NCBI RefSeq assembly: GCF_029542785.1
Contig: NC_083372.1
Coordinates: 806,001 to 870,000, forward strand
Direction: 5' to 3'
Length of the DNA: 64,000 nt
DNA from: Malassezia japonica
Lineage: Eukaryota > Basidiomycota > Malasseziomycetes > Malasseziales > Malasseziaceae
Numbering within the stretch: the first letter of the stretch is position 1; each line of letters begins with the position of its first letter. The notes under the pieces are model-generated. The model ran no database searches, was not told where the DNA came from, and saw only the letters and a program-made list of their open reading frames with translations. The position numbers and the translations under genes are program-made. This document shows positions 1-10,712 of this stretch, one piece after another.

Positions 1-3000
1 GCCTGCTCACCGACCTGATCGTGCCGGCATTCCGCGCGACGTCGGATACCAAGCACCAGGCCGCGCTGGCCTACGCTATTCAAGAGCTGCTCAAGGTGTG
101 TGGCTTCACCCCGACGCTCCTCGACGCAGGCGCACGCAGCGTCCCAGAAAAGGTGCGCCGCCGCTGGGAGGCCATCCCCGAAGCGATGCTGCCGACGCTC
201 ATGCCGCTGCTCAACTCGAAATACGTCGTACAGCTTACTGAGCAGCGGAGACGCCCCTCGCCGGTATACCGCCACTCGTCGTCGTTCCGCGACTGGATCC
301 AGGTATGGGTGCTGCAGCTCATGCTCAATGTGAGCGATCCCACGGTCGCATCCTTCTTTGCCATCTTTCGGTCGGTCGTACGTGACCATGACGTGACGAT
401 CGCACGTTACCTGCTTCCCCACCTCGCCCTGCACACGCTCATTTCTGGCACGGCCGAGGCGCGGGGTGCGGTGCTAGACGAGATCCACTGCGTGCTCACG
501 GACCAGGTCGCGCCGGCCGCTGGGTACTCTGCCGAGCGCCGCCGGCTCACGACACAGACCGTCTTTCACCTGATGGACCACATCGGCCACTGGATGCGTC
601 GCGTGCGGCTCGTGCATGCCAAGAGCAGCAAGCGCAGCCGCCTCAAGGAAGCGCTGGGCGACGTGCAAAGCGTCATGGATAACATCTCGCAGGAGCTCAC
701 GGCACAGGCGTCGCTACAGTGCCACGCCTACCCCCGCTCGCTCCTCAACTTCGAGTATAGGATCCGCTCGCTGCGCGCGACGGCGCCTCAGAGCGATACA
801 CAGCTCCAAGAGCTGTACGAGACGATGCACGAGATCTATGCACAGCTCGACGATCCAGATGGCATGGAAGGTATCTCGACCAAGGTGTTTGCGCCTTCGC
901 TCGAGCACCAGATCCGCGAGCACGAAAGTACCGGCCGCTGGACCGACGCACAGAGCTGCTGGGAGGTCGAGCTCCAGCAGCGCCCGAACGATGCGCACCT
1001 GCACCTCGGCCTGTTGCGCTGCCTGCGCTCGCTTGGCCACTACGACACACTCCGTACGCACATCCGCGGCGTGCTCAGCGTGCATCCGGATTGGCAGCCG
1101 CAGTTTGCCTCGTTCCAGATCGAAGGCGCCTGCATTCTTGCTGACTGGGACGCCGTCAAGAGCCTCGCGGCCAACTCGCACAGTGTGCCCGAGCTTGCCA
1201 TGGCCCGTGCACTGCTGGCGATGCGCGAGAACGACAAAAGCCAGTTTGGGCTCGCCGTGCACGACGCGCGCATGCAACTCGGCCACCCTCTCGTGGGTGC
1301 CGGTCGCGTGCCGTACACACATGCGTACGATGCCATGACGCAGCTGCATATGCTACATGAGCTCGAGATGGTATTCCACGCTGGCGACGAGCGTGCAGTG
1401 CTCGACAAGTCGCTTGGTGCGCGTTTCCGTGCGACACTTCCTTCGTTCCGTACGCGCGAGCCGGTGCTAAGCGTGCGGCGGTCGGCCTTTCTTGCATGTG
1501 CGGCGCAGTCGCCGCCAAAGCCCGAGATCGGGCAGGCCTGGATTCTCACGGCCAAGACGGCGCGGCGTGCGGGCCATGCTCAGACGGCGTACAGCGCGGT
1601 GCTTCAAGCGCTGCAGAGTGGTGCGCCGTACGCGTTTGTGCAAAAAGCCAAGCTTCTTGCGCACAACGACCAAGTGCAAGCTGCTCTGCAAGAGCTCGCG
1701 CACGCGCTGCAGACTCGCGATGCCGCCGTCGGTGCGGGCGGGACCGAGGCGAGCGCGGCCGACCGTCGTGCGCTGGCGCGAGCGCACCTGTTGCATGCGC
1801 GCCTGGTCGAGGACACGGCGCGTTTCCAGCACAATGAGATTATCCAGCATTACAAGACGTGCACTGCGCTGGACCCCGACTCGGAAAAAGTGTGGTACTA
1901 CCTGGGCCACTTTTACGACTCGCCGAGCGGCGGCACGGTCGGCAACCAAATGCTGCTGCAGCTGAATGTATGCCGCTTCTATATGAAGTCTGCGCAAAAC
2001 GGCACCAAGTTTCTGTACCGCACGCTCCCCCGCATGCTTACGATTTGGCTCGATGCTGGTAATGAGCTTGCAGAGAGCGATGCGCCGCCAGAAGAGGCGC
2101 GGCAGACGCAGATCCAGTTTGACAAGATCAACGAGATGATGCGCAAGTCGGTGCGCCACCTGGCGCGCTACCAGTGGTTTGCAGTATTCCCCCAGCTGGT
2201 GGCGCGTATTGTGCACAAGAATGAGGCCGTGTGGCAGGTTGTGCTCGAGATCATTGTCGCCGTGCTCCTCTCCTACCCTCAGCAGAGCATGTGGGCACTG
2301 ATCGCTGGCTCGCACTCCAAGGACCGCAAGCGCAAGCAACGGTACGGCCAGATTGTCGAGCGCATCAAGTCGGTGCCTGAGCGTGCGTACCGCGACGTGG
2401 CTTTGATTGTCGAGGCGTTCGAGCAGCTCTCTGCGGAGCTTTTGCACCTCTGCGAGTTCCACGTCGGAAAAGAGTCGACGTTGAGTTTAAACAAGCACTT
2501 CCCAGCGCTCGTTTCGGCCGTGCAGAGTACGCCGATCGTGCTTCCGCTACAGTCGTCCGTGACGGTGACGCTCCCCCCCAACAATGCCGTGGACCAGGCG
2601 CACCGTCCATTCCCCAGCGATGCGCCTACCATTGAAAGTACGTCGTGCGACTAACCCAGACTTTGATGATACCATTGAGATTATGCACTCGCTGCAAAAG
2701 CCACGCAAGATTGTAGTGCACGCGAGCAACGGCACACGATACCCCTTTTTGTGCAAGCCCCGCGACGATCTACGTAAGGACGCGCGTCTGATGGAGTTTG
2801 ATGCCATGATCAATAAGCTCCTCCAAGCAAGCTCCGAGTCGCGTCGCCGCCGGCTCTATATCCGGACGTACGCGGTGCTGATCCTCAACGAAGAGTGTGG
2901 TCTTATTGAATGGGTGCCCAACACGGTTGCCTATCGCCAAATCCTCTCGAAGCACTACGCCGCGCTCGACATTCCATTGTACACAAGCGACCTCAAAACT

Positions 3001-3702
3001 ATCATGGACGAGGCACGCACAAACCCCAAAAATGCCGGCACGATCTTTGAGACAAAGATCCTGTCTAGATACCCCCCAGTCTTTCACGCCTGGTTCCTCG
3101 AGACGTTCCCCGAGCCCGGCGCATGGCTGCGTGCGCGCTCCGCGTATGCGCGCACGGCCGCGGTCATGTCCATGGTCGGCTTTGTTCTTGGCCTTGGCGA
3201 CCGCCACGGTGACAATATTCTCTTTGACGCCGGGTCGGGCGACACGGTGCACGTCGACCTCAACTGTCTCTTTGAGAAAGGCACGACGTTCGAGATCCCC
3301 GAGCGCGTGCCTTTCCGGCTGACACAAAACATGGTCGACGCGCTCGGCGTGACGGGCGTCGAAGGTGCATTCCGTCGCACTGCAGAGATAACTATGGGCA
3401 TCCTACGTGACAACAAAGAGTCGCTAATGAGCGTGCTCCAGGCCATGGTCCACGATCCGCTGGGTGAGTGGGTCGCGACCGATCGCCGCGCGCGGAAGGC
3501 CGCCGACAAGCCGGGCGCTTCTGCCGGAGCACGCAAGGCCCTGCAGTCCGTCTCGGACAAGCTCGATGGAAAGTTGCACCGCCCGGGCATCTCGGACGAG
3601 GTGCGGCACTCGACCAAGAACCTCGTCCACATGCTCATCTGCGATGCAACCTCCACACAGCACCTGGGCCAGATGTACATAGGCTGGGCGCCGTACCTGT
3701 AG
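1..3702 (+). CDS. ATR/Mec1/Rad3-family checkpoint kinase, C-terminal part (5' end outside window)
   Basis: PI3K-like protein kinase that senses single-stranded DNA and replication stress in the nucleus. The frame is open from base 3, so the gene begins upstream; 1,225 codons are visible. An alpha-helical FAT-type solenoid comes first, then the kinase lobe. The catalytic loop reads GDRHGDN near base 3200, followed by HVDLN in the DFG position. The extreme C-terminus MYIGWAPYL is a typical FATC end. A 22-nt intron at 2638-2659 joins TIE to NFDDTIEIM, and without it the frame stops before the kinase domain. An ATR/Mec1 assignment fits better than TOR, ATM or DNA-PK because the FATC follows closely on the kinase domain and the N-side resembles the UME region (AFAIQELLK-like). 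Confidence in the PIKK is very high; in ATR specifically, high. Confidence 0.9.
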
Positions 3703-3713
3703 TAGAGTGGAGG

Positions 3714-3719
3714 CACGTG
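3714..3719. promoter_or_regulatory. CACGTG box, ArsB-type permease
   Basis: Perfect palindrome ending 11 bases before the start codon, so it may lie in the 5' leader. Confidence 0.45.
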
Positions 3720-3730
3720 CGAACACCACC

Positions 3731-5522
3731 ATGCCGGACGAGCAACGCGCAGCGCTGGATGGGCACGGGATCGTGGTGGTGGTGGTGTTTGCGATTGTGT
3801 CGTTCCTATGCATTTTTCCCGTGTATATCCCGTTGCCGATGGTGGTGAGTAGGCCGCTGCGCCGCCTTGCACTGCGCATGTACACTGCGCTCGATATCCC
3901 CAGGGCGGACGAAGGGAAGCGCGACCCGCTCGACCAGGCGTCGGTCGGTGGCGAAAAGGGGGCTAGCAGCGCGACAAGCGTCTCGGACGATCTAGGAAGC
4001 GAGCCTGCGCCGAGCGTGTCGACCGCTGACAACAAACGCATCTGGCTCCCGCTGACGCACACGACGGCGCCCGTCATTGGCGTCCTTCTCCTGCTCGCCA
4101 CCACGAGTATCGGAGGCGCAGAGGTGCGCAAGGGTATTGCAGGTGACTCGGCCGTGTACCCCTACGATGTGCTTGCCTTGTTCCTGAGTCTCGCGTACAT
4201 TGCCATCTCGCTCGACACGACCGGCCTGCTTCGGTTCCTGGCGTGCCATGTGTGCCAACGTGCCGCCTTTGACGGGCGTGTACTTTACATTTTTCTTTAT
4301 CTTTTCTTGTGGATTGCAGGTGTGGTGCTGGGCAACGATCCTGTGATTCTCAGCGGGACGGCCTTTCTTGTGTATATTACGCGCGTCGCCGGCATCACGC
4401 CGCCCAGTGCCTGGATCTGGGCGCAGTTTGTGGCCGCGAATGTCGCCTCGGCCGTGCTCGTCTCGTCGAATCCGACCAACCTTGTGATTGCGAGCGGCTT
4501 TGAAGTGTCGTTTGTCGAGTACACTGCCTATATGGTGCTCCCCTCGTTCGTCGCGGCGATCGTGGCACTGGCTACGCTCATGGTCTACTTTCGCACTACG
4601 CGCCTTCCCAGCGACAAGGCGGAGCACATTCCGATGCAGCGTTTCACCACGGCGCTCGCGCGCTTGAACGGCAGCGTGACGGACGATCGGCGAGTCTATG
4701 TCTTTATACCACACAAGATCCACTCGCCCGATATCCAGCCGCGGCTGTTGCTCGCCGATCCGTTTGGCGCCATTTTTTGCTCGGTCGTGATGCTCGCGGT
4801 GCTCGGCACGTTGATCGGTACGAGCGTCATGGGCGAGGTCAAAGTGTACCAAATCGGTGTGCCCGGTGCAGTGCTGTGCTTTTTGCGCGACCTGATTGCG
4901 GATATCGGGGCGTACCGCAAAAGCACTGCGCCCGCGACGCAGCAAGGGCCGGTGCGCCGCATGGTCCGCATCTTTCCCGCGACGTCGGCGACGCTGCGGC
5001 GCCTGCCGCTCGACCTTGTGCCGTTTGCGTTTGGCATGTTTATTCTTGTGCAAGGTCTCTCTCATGTCGGTTTTGTCACGATTATGGCAAAAGGCGTCGT
5101 GCGCGTGTGTGCACACGGCGCGGCGGCCACGACATTTTTCATGTCGTTCCTGAGCATGGTCCTGTGCAATGTACGTATCGCAACTCACCCAGTTTGGCGG
5201 CACGAATATCGGCGCGACGATTCTCCTGACCAAGGTCATGCAGAACCCTGCGTTCACCGGCGCACTGGGTGAGGCACAGCGCGCGCTGGTCATCAAGGCT
5301 GGCATGTACTCGGTTGCGTTTGGCTCCAATATGGGCGCACTGGGCGGGACGTTTGCCGCGAGTCTTGCGGGCCTGCTGTGGCGCGACTCGCTCGCGCACC
5401 ACCGCATCCATGTGCGAGCCGGGCAATTCCTTGTCTGGTGCCTCGTGACCCTATTCCCTGCGGCGGCGGCCGGACTCGGCGTGCTACTCGCCGAGGTGGT
5501 CTATTTTCATGTAGATAGTTAG
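3731..5522 (+). CDS. ArsB/NhaD-type (ion transporter superfamily) membrane permease
   Basis: Polytopic membrane protein of 589 residues, resembling the arsenite/anion permease clan. Hydrophobic segments alternate through the protein; typical family stretches are SSNPTNLVIASGF near residue 255 and LCNFGGTNIGATILL, which is created by splicing. A 22-nt intron at 5171-5192 (phase 0) joins the two reading frames. The ATG at 3731 follows a CACGTG box by only 12 bases, and an in-frame GTG at 3707 was not used. The substrate cannot be told from sequence: arsenite, dicarboxylate or another anion are all possible. The stop codon overlaps the stop of the convergent HEM3 gene. Confidence 0.85.
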
Positions 5523-7091
5523 ACTTCCCACACCTTGGGCTCGCCGTCGGTGCGCGGCTCGCCGCGACGATCGATCTCTGCGGCGTGGTTCGCGCTTTGT
5601 GGCTGCGCCCGGCGCTTTTCGTCGGCCTGCTCGGCAAGGCGGCGGTGGTGCTCGACCTCGTCGAGGATCTCGCGTGCGCCCTGGCGGTGCTCGAGGTCGT
5701 CGGCGACCTGGATACCGAGCGCTACGGCGTCCTCGAGCGTCTTGCACAGCTTGGTCTCGGCGTGCTCGCAGCTGCGCGAGCCGTCGAGCGACACAATCAC
5801 CGCACGCAGCGTAAGCTCGCGGCCCTCTGGCGGGGGTACGCGGAAGGAAATGTCGCGCGGCGCACTGGCCGCCTTGCCCTGCGCCTGGAGTTGCGCCGGC
5901 GTGGCGCTTGGCTCGTTGCGCACCGCCTCGATCTGGTTGTGATCACTAAATGAGGTGGCGACACCCAGGGGAATCGAGCACCCGCCTTCCATGCGGTGCA
6001 GCAGCGCGCGCTCTGCCGAGCACCGCCATGTCGCCCGCCAGTCGCCGATGCTTTGAATCAGGCGCCGCACACGCTCGTCGCGCGGCGAGTTTTGCGGCGT
6101 ACGCACCTCGACACCGAGCGAGCCTTGGCCGACGGCGTGGAGCATGACGGGCGCCGTGAGATAGGATGTAATGCGCCCGGCGAGGTCCATGCGCTTGAGG
6201 CCCGCTGCCGCGAGGACCAGCGCCGTGTACGGTCCTTGGTCGGCGTCGAGCTTGGCGAGGCGCGTCTGGATATTGCCACGCTGGGTGAGTAGGGAGACGT
6301 ACCACATCGCTAAACATCAGGTGGGGATACGCGCGGCGGAGGAGCGCCACGCGACGCACCGACGAGGTGCCAATCACCGATCCCTTGGGCATCTCGTCCA
6401 GGGACGTATAAGGCAGGTCGGCCTTGACGACGAGCGCATCGCGGGGGTCTTCGCGCTCGAGGATCGCCGCGAGCTCGAGGTTCTTGGGGAGCGTCGTCGG
6501 CACGTCCTTGAGACTGTGCACGATCGCATCGACGCCACCGGCAGCGAGTGCCACCTCTAGCTCCTTGGTCCAGATCGCACGGCCCTCGCCGCCGATCACG
6601 TAGAGCGGCGAACGGAGGTTTACGTCGCCTGCCGTGCGCATCGTGCGCGCCGGGAAGGAAAAGGGCTGCAGCGCGCACGGATCCGGCGAGATCTCGGCGA
6701 GGCGGCTGCGGATCGCGTCCACATCTGTTTGCAGCTCGCTCGGGACATTATTCGCAAACACCGGCGACGACTCGCCGTAGCGCGCCTCGAGCATCGCCTG
6801 CACATGTTCGGCCTGACACACGGCCAAGGCGCTCGTGCGGCTCGCGAGCACCAGTAAATAGTCCGGCGAAACGGCCTGCTGCGCGGCGTTGACGTCGGCC
6901 GCGTCCGGCGTCGGCACGTCCTCGACCTCGGTTAGTTTCTCCTCCGGCTGGCGGAAGAAAATGCAGTGCTCGCCGGTCGGCGGCTGCAGCGACGACGGCT
7001 TCGCCTCTAGCACCGGGGGGTGCCCTGGCGGCAAAGGCTGCGACTCTGCGTGCGGCACAGGGCACACCGCGTCCGGCGCGTGGAGTTCCAT
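5519..7091 (-). CDS. HEM3: Hydroxymethylbilane synthase (porphobilinogen deaminase)
   Basis: Polymerises four porphobilinogens to hydroxymethylbilane, the third step of heme synthesis, normally in the cytosol. Diagnostic features are SPLYVIGGEGRAIWTKELE, HSLKDVPT, the arginine-rich IGTSSVRR segment, and the dipyrromethane-cofactor cysteine in GGCSIPLGV near residue 360. A 22-nt intron at 6281-6302 restores SDVRGNIQTRLAKLD. The protein is 516 residues, far longer than the usual 310-350. There is an extra N-terminus of about 75 residues before VLASRTSALA, with a Cys-Pro dipeptide, and a long charged C-terminal tail. The start at 7091 is the only ATG that leaves the enzyme core intact. It shares a 61-bp spacer with divergent UTP18. 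Confidence 0.93.
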
Positions 7092-7118
7092 CGAGGTGGC
7101 TTCGCTCCTTCGCAACGT

Positions 7119-7124
7119 CACGTG
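7119..7124. promoter_or_regulatory. CACGTG box, HEM3/UTP18
   Basis: Centrally placed in the 61-bp divergent spacer, 28 bases from each start codon. Confidence 0.55.
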
Positions 7125-7152
7125 GCGAAAAAAAGTGTTTGCGTCCCCCGTC

Positions 7153-8781
7153 ATGAGCGAGCGCGGCGCCGGACGCCTGGAGGCTGAGGAGCAGCGGCTG
7201 TCGCAGCGCCTCTTTGGCGGTGCACAGACCGTGCGGAGCGTTGATATTGACAATACGGCAGAAGACGCGGACGACAGCGAGCTCTTTGCGCTCGATGTGG
7301 ACGTCGCGGATGCCAAGCCGGAAGTGCGTGCGCCGGAAGCGGCGTGGGTCGACGCGGACGACGAGCGGATCATGGTGCCGCTCGCAGGCCCGAACGCACG
7401 CGCGCTCGACGGCAGCGTGCGGGGCACGAAAAAGCTGCGCAAACTGCGTGCGGCGCCGGACGAGCAGTACGTCAACGGCGCCGAGTACCAGCGCCGTCTG
7501 CGGAAACAGTACGAACGCATGCACCCGCGCCCGGCATGGGCCAGTGCGTCGCAAGGCGAGCCGAGCGCATGGAGCGCGCCGCTTCTCCGCGACCTGCTCT
7601 CGAGCGAGTCGGGGCTGGTGACCAAAAAGTCGAACCGTGCACACCTCTCGCCGGAGCGCCTCGAGGTCGAGCGCCTGCGCGATGCCAATGAGATGCAGGG
7701 GCGCGTCGCCGAGCCGGCTGCAATCGAGCAGGTGCAGTTCCACCCGAGCGCGCGGACGCATGTCCTGCTTACGGCGTCGCGCGACCGCCGTGTGCGCCTC
7801 TTTCAAGTGAATGGAACGACGAATCCGCTGCTGGAAACGCTGCACGTTCCCGATATGCCCATCAAGACGGCCCAGTTCAATCCCGCCGGCACGTCGGTGC
7901 TGATTGCGGGGCCGCGGCCGTACCTGTATGCCTACGATATCCGCTCCGGCAAGACGCTCTGCTCGTCGCCGTGGCGCGGTGCAGGGCGCGTCGTGTCCAG
8001 CGCGGGCGGCACGGAAGCCGATGCGGGCGCGGAGCGCGACCTGAGCTTTATTCGCTTTGAGCCGGGCGCAGCGTCGCGCATGGTCGCTGTCGGCGGCCGC
8101 CGCGGCCAGGTGCATCTGCTCGACTGGGGTGCGGGCGGCGCTGCGGCTCAGACCGGCGGCCAGCGCATTGGCGAGCTGCGCATGAACGCGCCTCTGGCCG
8201 GTATGGCCTGGGCGCCGGCCGGCGATGCGTACCGCCTCCTCACCCTCTCGACCGAGGGACGCGTTCACGTATGGGACATGCGCAGCAGGGCGTGCCCGGT
8301 TACCGCGTACGATACGGGCCTCTTTGGCGCCAAAGGCCTCGAGGCATCGCCCGCTTCGTCCCTCGTCCCGTCCACCTGGTCGATCGGATCAAACAGTGGC
8401 GTGGTGAACGTGTACGGTGGTGCGGATGAGGGTGCGACACAGAGCTCGACGCTCGATGCGCTCCTTGCGACGCCGGCCGAGGCGCCGGTGACGGACGATG
8501 TGCGCCTGACGCCCCGCAAGGCGCTCGGCAACCTCACGACGGCGATCACCACGATGCAGTACAGCCACGACGCGCAGCTCCTTGCGCTCGCATCGCGCAA
8601 CAAGAAGGACGCGCTGCGTGTTGTGCACGTTCCGACGCTGCAGACCTATGCGAATTGGCCGACGGCCGGCACGCCGCTCGGCCACGTCACGACGCTCGAC
8701 TTTTCGTCGGAAAGCCAGTATATGGCGATCGGCAACAGCCGCGGACGGGTGCTGCTCTACTCGTTGCGCCCATATGTGTAG
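7153..8781 (+). CDS. UTP18: U3 snoRNP / small-subunit processome WD40 protein Utp18
   Basis: Nucleolar component of the SSU processome needed for 18S rRNA maturation. Of 542 residues, the first ~185 are charged and probably disordered. WD40-like repeats begin at IEQVQFHPSARTHVLLTASRD and run to the C-terminal stretch LDFSSESQYMAIGN. RDRRVRLFQVNG and HVWDMRS are repeat ends. The open frame extends upstream into HEM3 territory, but the ATG at 7153 begins the recognisable protein and sits just after the shared promoter. No intron. Its stop lies 2 bases from the stop of the convergent gene. Confidence 0.9.
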   Translation: MSERGAGRLEAEEQRLSQRLFGGAQTVRSVDIDNTAEDADDSELFALDVDVADAKPEVRAPEAAWVDADDERIMVPLAGPNARALDGSVRGTKKLRKLRAAPDEQYVNGAEYQRRLRKQYERMHPRPAWASASQGEPSAWSAPLLRDLLSSESGLVTKKSNRAHLSPERLEVERLRDANEMQGRVAEPAAIEQVQFHPSARTHVLLTASRDRRVRLFQVNGTTNPLLETLHVPDMPIKTAQFNPAGTSVLIAGPRPYLYAYDIRSGKTLCSSPWRGAGRVVSSAGGTEADAGAERDLSFIRFEPGAASRMVAVGGRRGQVHLLDWGAGGAAAQTGGQRIGELRMNAPLAGMAWAPAGDAYRLLTLSTEGRVHVWDMRSRACPVTAYDTGLFGAKGLEASPASSLVPSTWSIGSNSGVVNVYGGADEGATQSSTLDALLATPAEAPVTDDVRLTPRKALGNLTTAITTMQYSHDAQLLALASRNKKDALRVVHVPTLQTYANWPTAGTPLGHVTTLDFSSESQYMAIGNSRGRVLLYSLRPYV

Positions 8782-8783
8782 AA

Positions 8784-10658
8784 TTACAGGAGGATCCATA
8801 ATCCACGCGCTATACCAGTCAGCAGAGCCGCGGCGGCGGCAGGAAGGCCGACGAGCGTCGTCTGCAGGACCCAGGTGTGCCACGCACGGGGGACCCAGGG
8901 GTTCGGATGCGGCGTTGTGGGGTCGACGAGACGCACAATCGTCTCGGTGCATGCCGTGTTGCCGTAGAGGTCGCGCGCACGCACCGCGACACGGTGCTCG
9001 CCACGCGTCGGCTCGGCGGTAATGTTCCACGCACCTTGCAGCGACAGGTGGCCGAGCGACGTGCGCGTCGCACAGTACACGAGCCCGCGCTCTTTTTCGT
9101 CAAACTGGCTCTTGAGCTGCGCACGCAGCGCATTCCCGCCGGCACTCGCAACAACGAGCGTCGGCACATAGTGCGCCCACAGCGACGTATTCGGCGCTAG
9201 GCGGCTGTGCTCAAACGCGCGCCGCCAGTATGCGTCTTTGGCAGTGCACAACGCACGAGAGGTGCGGGGTGCCGCGGACCAGTCGAGCGCATAGAGCGCA
9301 ATCGGGTCGTAGGCGTCGTCGACGTCGCCCAGCGTCTCTTCAAACGCCTGGAAGGGACTAAAGATCTCCACTTCTCCAGAGAGCGGCATTGGGTGCGCCG
9401 CGGCGTGCCGCGGAAAGGCAAGCGGGGGGGTGAGGAGCGGCGTGCGGCTCGCAGGCGCAAAATAGACCTGGCGCGGCTCGGTAAAGGGCGGCGCACGGGA
9501 TGGCGCCTCGCGTGGCACAAGCGCCAGCTGGGGGTGGTAGTACGTCCACGCCTTTTCGGGGTCAAAGCACGGCGCACCGGGTGTATCGCACGGAATGCGC
9601 CCGACACGCACCTCGAGGCGGCGGAAGCGGTACGGGTACGGCAGAAAGCCTTGCTCTTCGTACCGCTTCGGCGGATCGGCCGGCGGTGCGTGACTCCACG
9701 GCATGAGGCTCAACTGCGTGCGGTGCGCCGTTCCAAGCACTGATCCGGCTTGCACGCTGTCGCCTGCACGCACTTGCGCCGTGCCGCGCTCGATGCCAAA
9801 GACTTGGTAGACCATGCCCCACTCGTCGCGGACCATGACGCACCAGTCCAGCTCATTGTTGCGCGTGGCCTGCGGACCGGAGGTCGGCGGGCGTACGTAG
9901 GTGTACGCCGCGCTCCATACGACCGTGCCACGCACCGGCGAGCGTAGATAGACGGGAGCGCCGCCGGTACGTGTCCGCACCGTCACGCCCCGCGCCCACG
10001 AGCTATTTTGTGCGTAGGCATGCAAGCGCGACCGGGGAAGGAATGGGTCCTGCATCGTTCCACTGATGCGGACCGCGCGCCCATCCCATGAGCCGTTGTG
10101 TGCGTTGCGCACCACAAGTCCGTCGCGCGTCGCCGTATCAGCCGCTGCAATCGGCCAACGTGCGCGACGTTTTGGCGCAAGGGACAGGTGGCCGAGCCAC
10201 CATGTGCGCTTGTATTTTGGCGTGCGTAGCGTGAGAACTACGCTCCGCAGGCTGTCCCCTAGTCGCTCGTCCATGAGCCAGGTCAGGGGATCGGCGCGCT
10301 GTGCGCCGTGCTGCAAGGGTGCGATAGGAATGCCTCCGTCCGGGTGCCGATCGGAGGCCGAGAGGTGGTGTACATAGGCACTCGCATGGGCTCCTTGTAC
10401 ATCCTGCACCTCACATGCCTCGATCGATGTCGCATTGGGCGCAACGCACTCGGCGACCTCGGCAGCGGTTCGCACCCGCAGTGGATGGATATGTAATGTT
10501 GTATTGTCGACAAACGAAGAGTCGACGTACAGCGTCAAAGTCGGCGCGTGTGGAAGATTGATAAAGAGCCCTTCGTGCGAGAGGCGAGCCGACGCCGCGC
10601 ACTGTGCTGCGCGGGCGACCGCCAGCACCCACAACACAGCCCACGCCCAGGCCACCAT
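8784..10658 (-). CDS. Secretory-pathway membrane protein with a degenerate M23/LytM-like domain
   Basis: Function unknown. The 624-residue product starts with a clear signal peptide (MVAWAWAVLWVLAVARA), has several N-glycosylation sequons in the N-terminal half (NTT, NAT, NGS, NSS), and ends in a single hydrophobic segment from VLQTTLVG to the C-terminus. That predicts a type I protein with its bulk in the ER lumen or outside the cell. Around residues 240-320 a pattern like a duplicated hybrid motif appears (RSPVRGTVVW, then VRAGDSVQAGSVLGTAHR), reminiscent of M23 peptidases. The expected metal ligands (H-x3-D and H-x-H) are not visible, so it is probably non-catalytic. It is divergent from NOC4 across a 54-bp purine-rich spacer. 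Confidence 0.75.
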   Translation of the reverse strand: MVAWAWAVLWVLAVARAAQCAASARLSHEGLFINLPHAPTLTLYVDSSFVDNTTLHIHPLRVRTAAEVAECVAPNATSIEACEVQDVQGAHASAYVHHLSASDRHPDGGIPIAPLQHGAQRADPLTWLMDERLGDSLRSVVLTLRTPKYKRTWWLGHLSLAPKRRARWPIAAADTATRDGLVVRNAHNGSWDGRAVRISGTMQDPFLPRSRLHAYAQNSSWARGVTVRTRTGGAPVYLRSPVRGTVVWSAAYTYVRPPTSGPQATRNNELDWCVMVRDEWGMVYQVFGIERGTAQVRAGDSVQAGSVLGTAHRTQLSLMPWSHAPPADPPKRYEEQGFLPYPYRFRRLEVRVGRIPCDTPGAPCFDPEKAWTYYHPQLALVPREAPSRAPPFTEPRQVYFAPASRTPLLTPPLAFPRHAAAHPMPLSGEVEIFSPFQAFEETLGDVDDAYDPIALYALDWSAAPRTSRALCTAKDAYWRRAFEHSRLAPNTSLWAHYVPTLVVASAGGNALRAQLKSQFDEKERGLVYCATRTSLGHLSLQGAWNITAEPTRGEHRVAVRARDLYGNTACTETIVRLVDPTTPHPNPWVPRAWHTWVLQTTLVGLPAAAAALLTGIARGLWILL

Positions 10659-10712
10659 GCGTGGTGGAGGTAGTGGAGGGGTGGAGGCGTAGCGGCTTTT
10701 TTTCTGTCTGCG

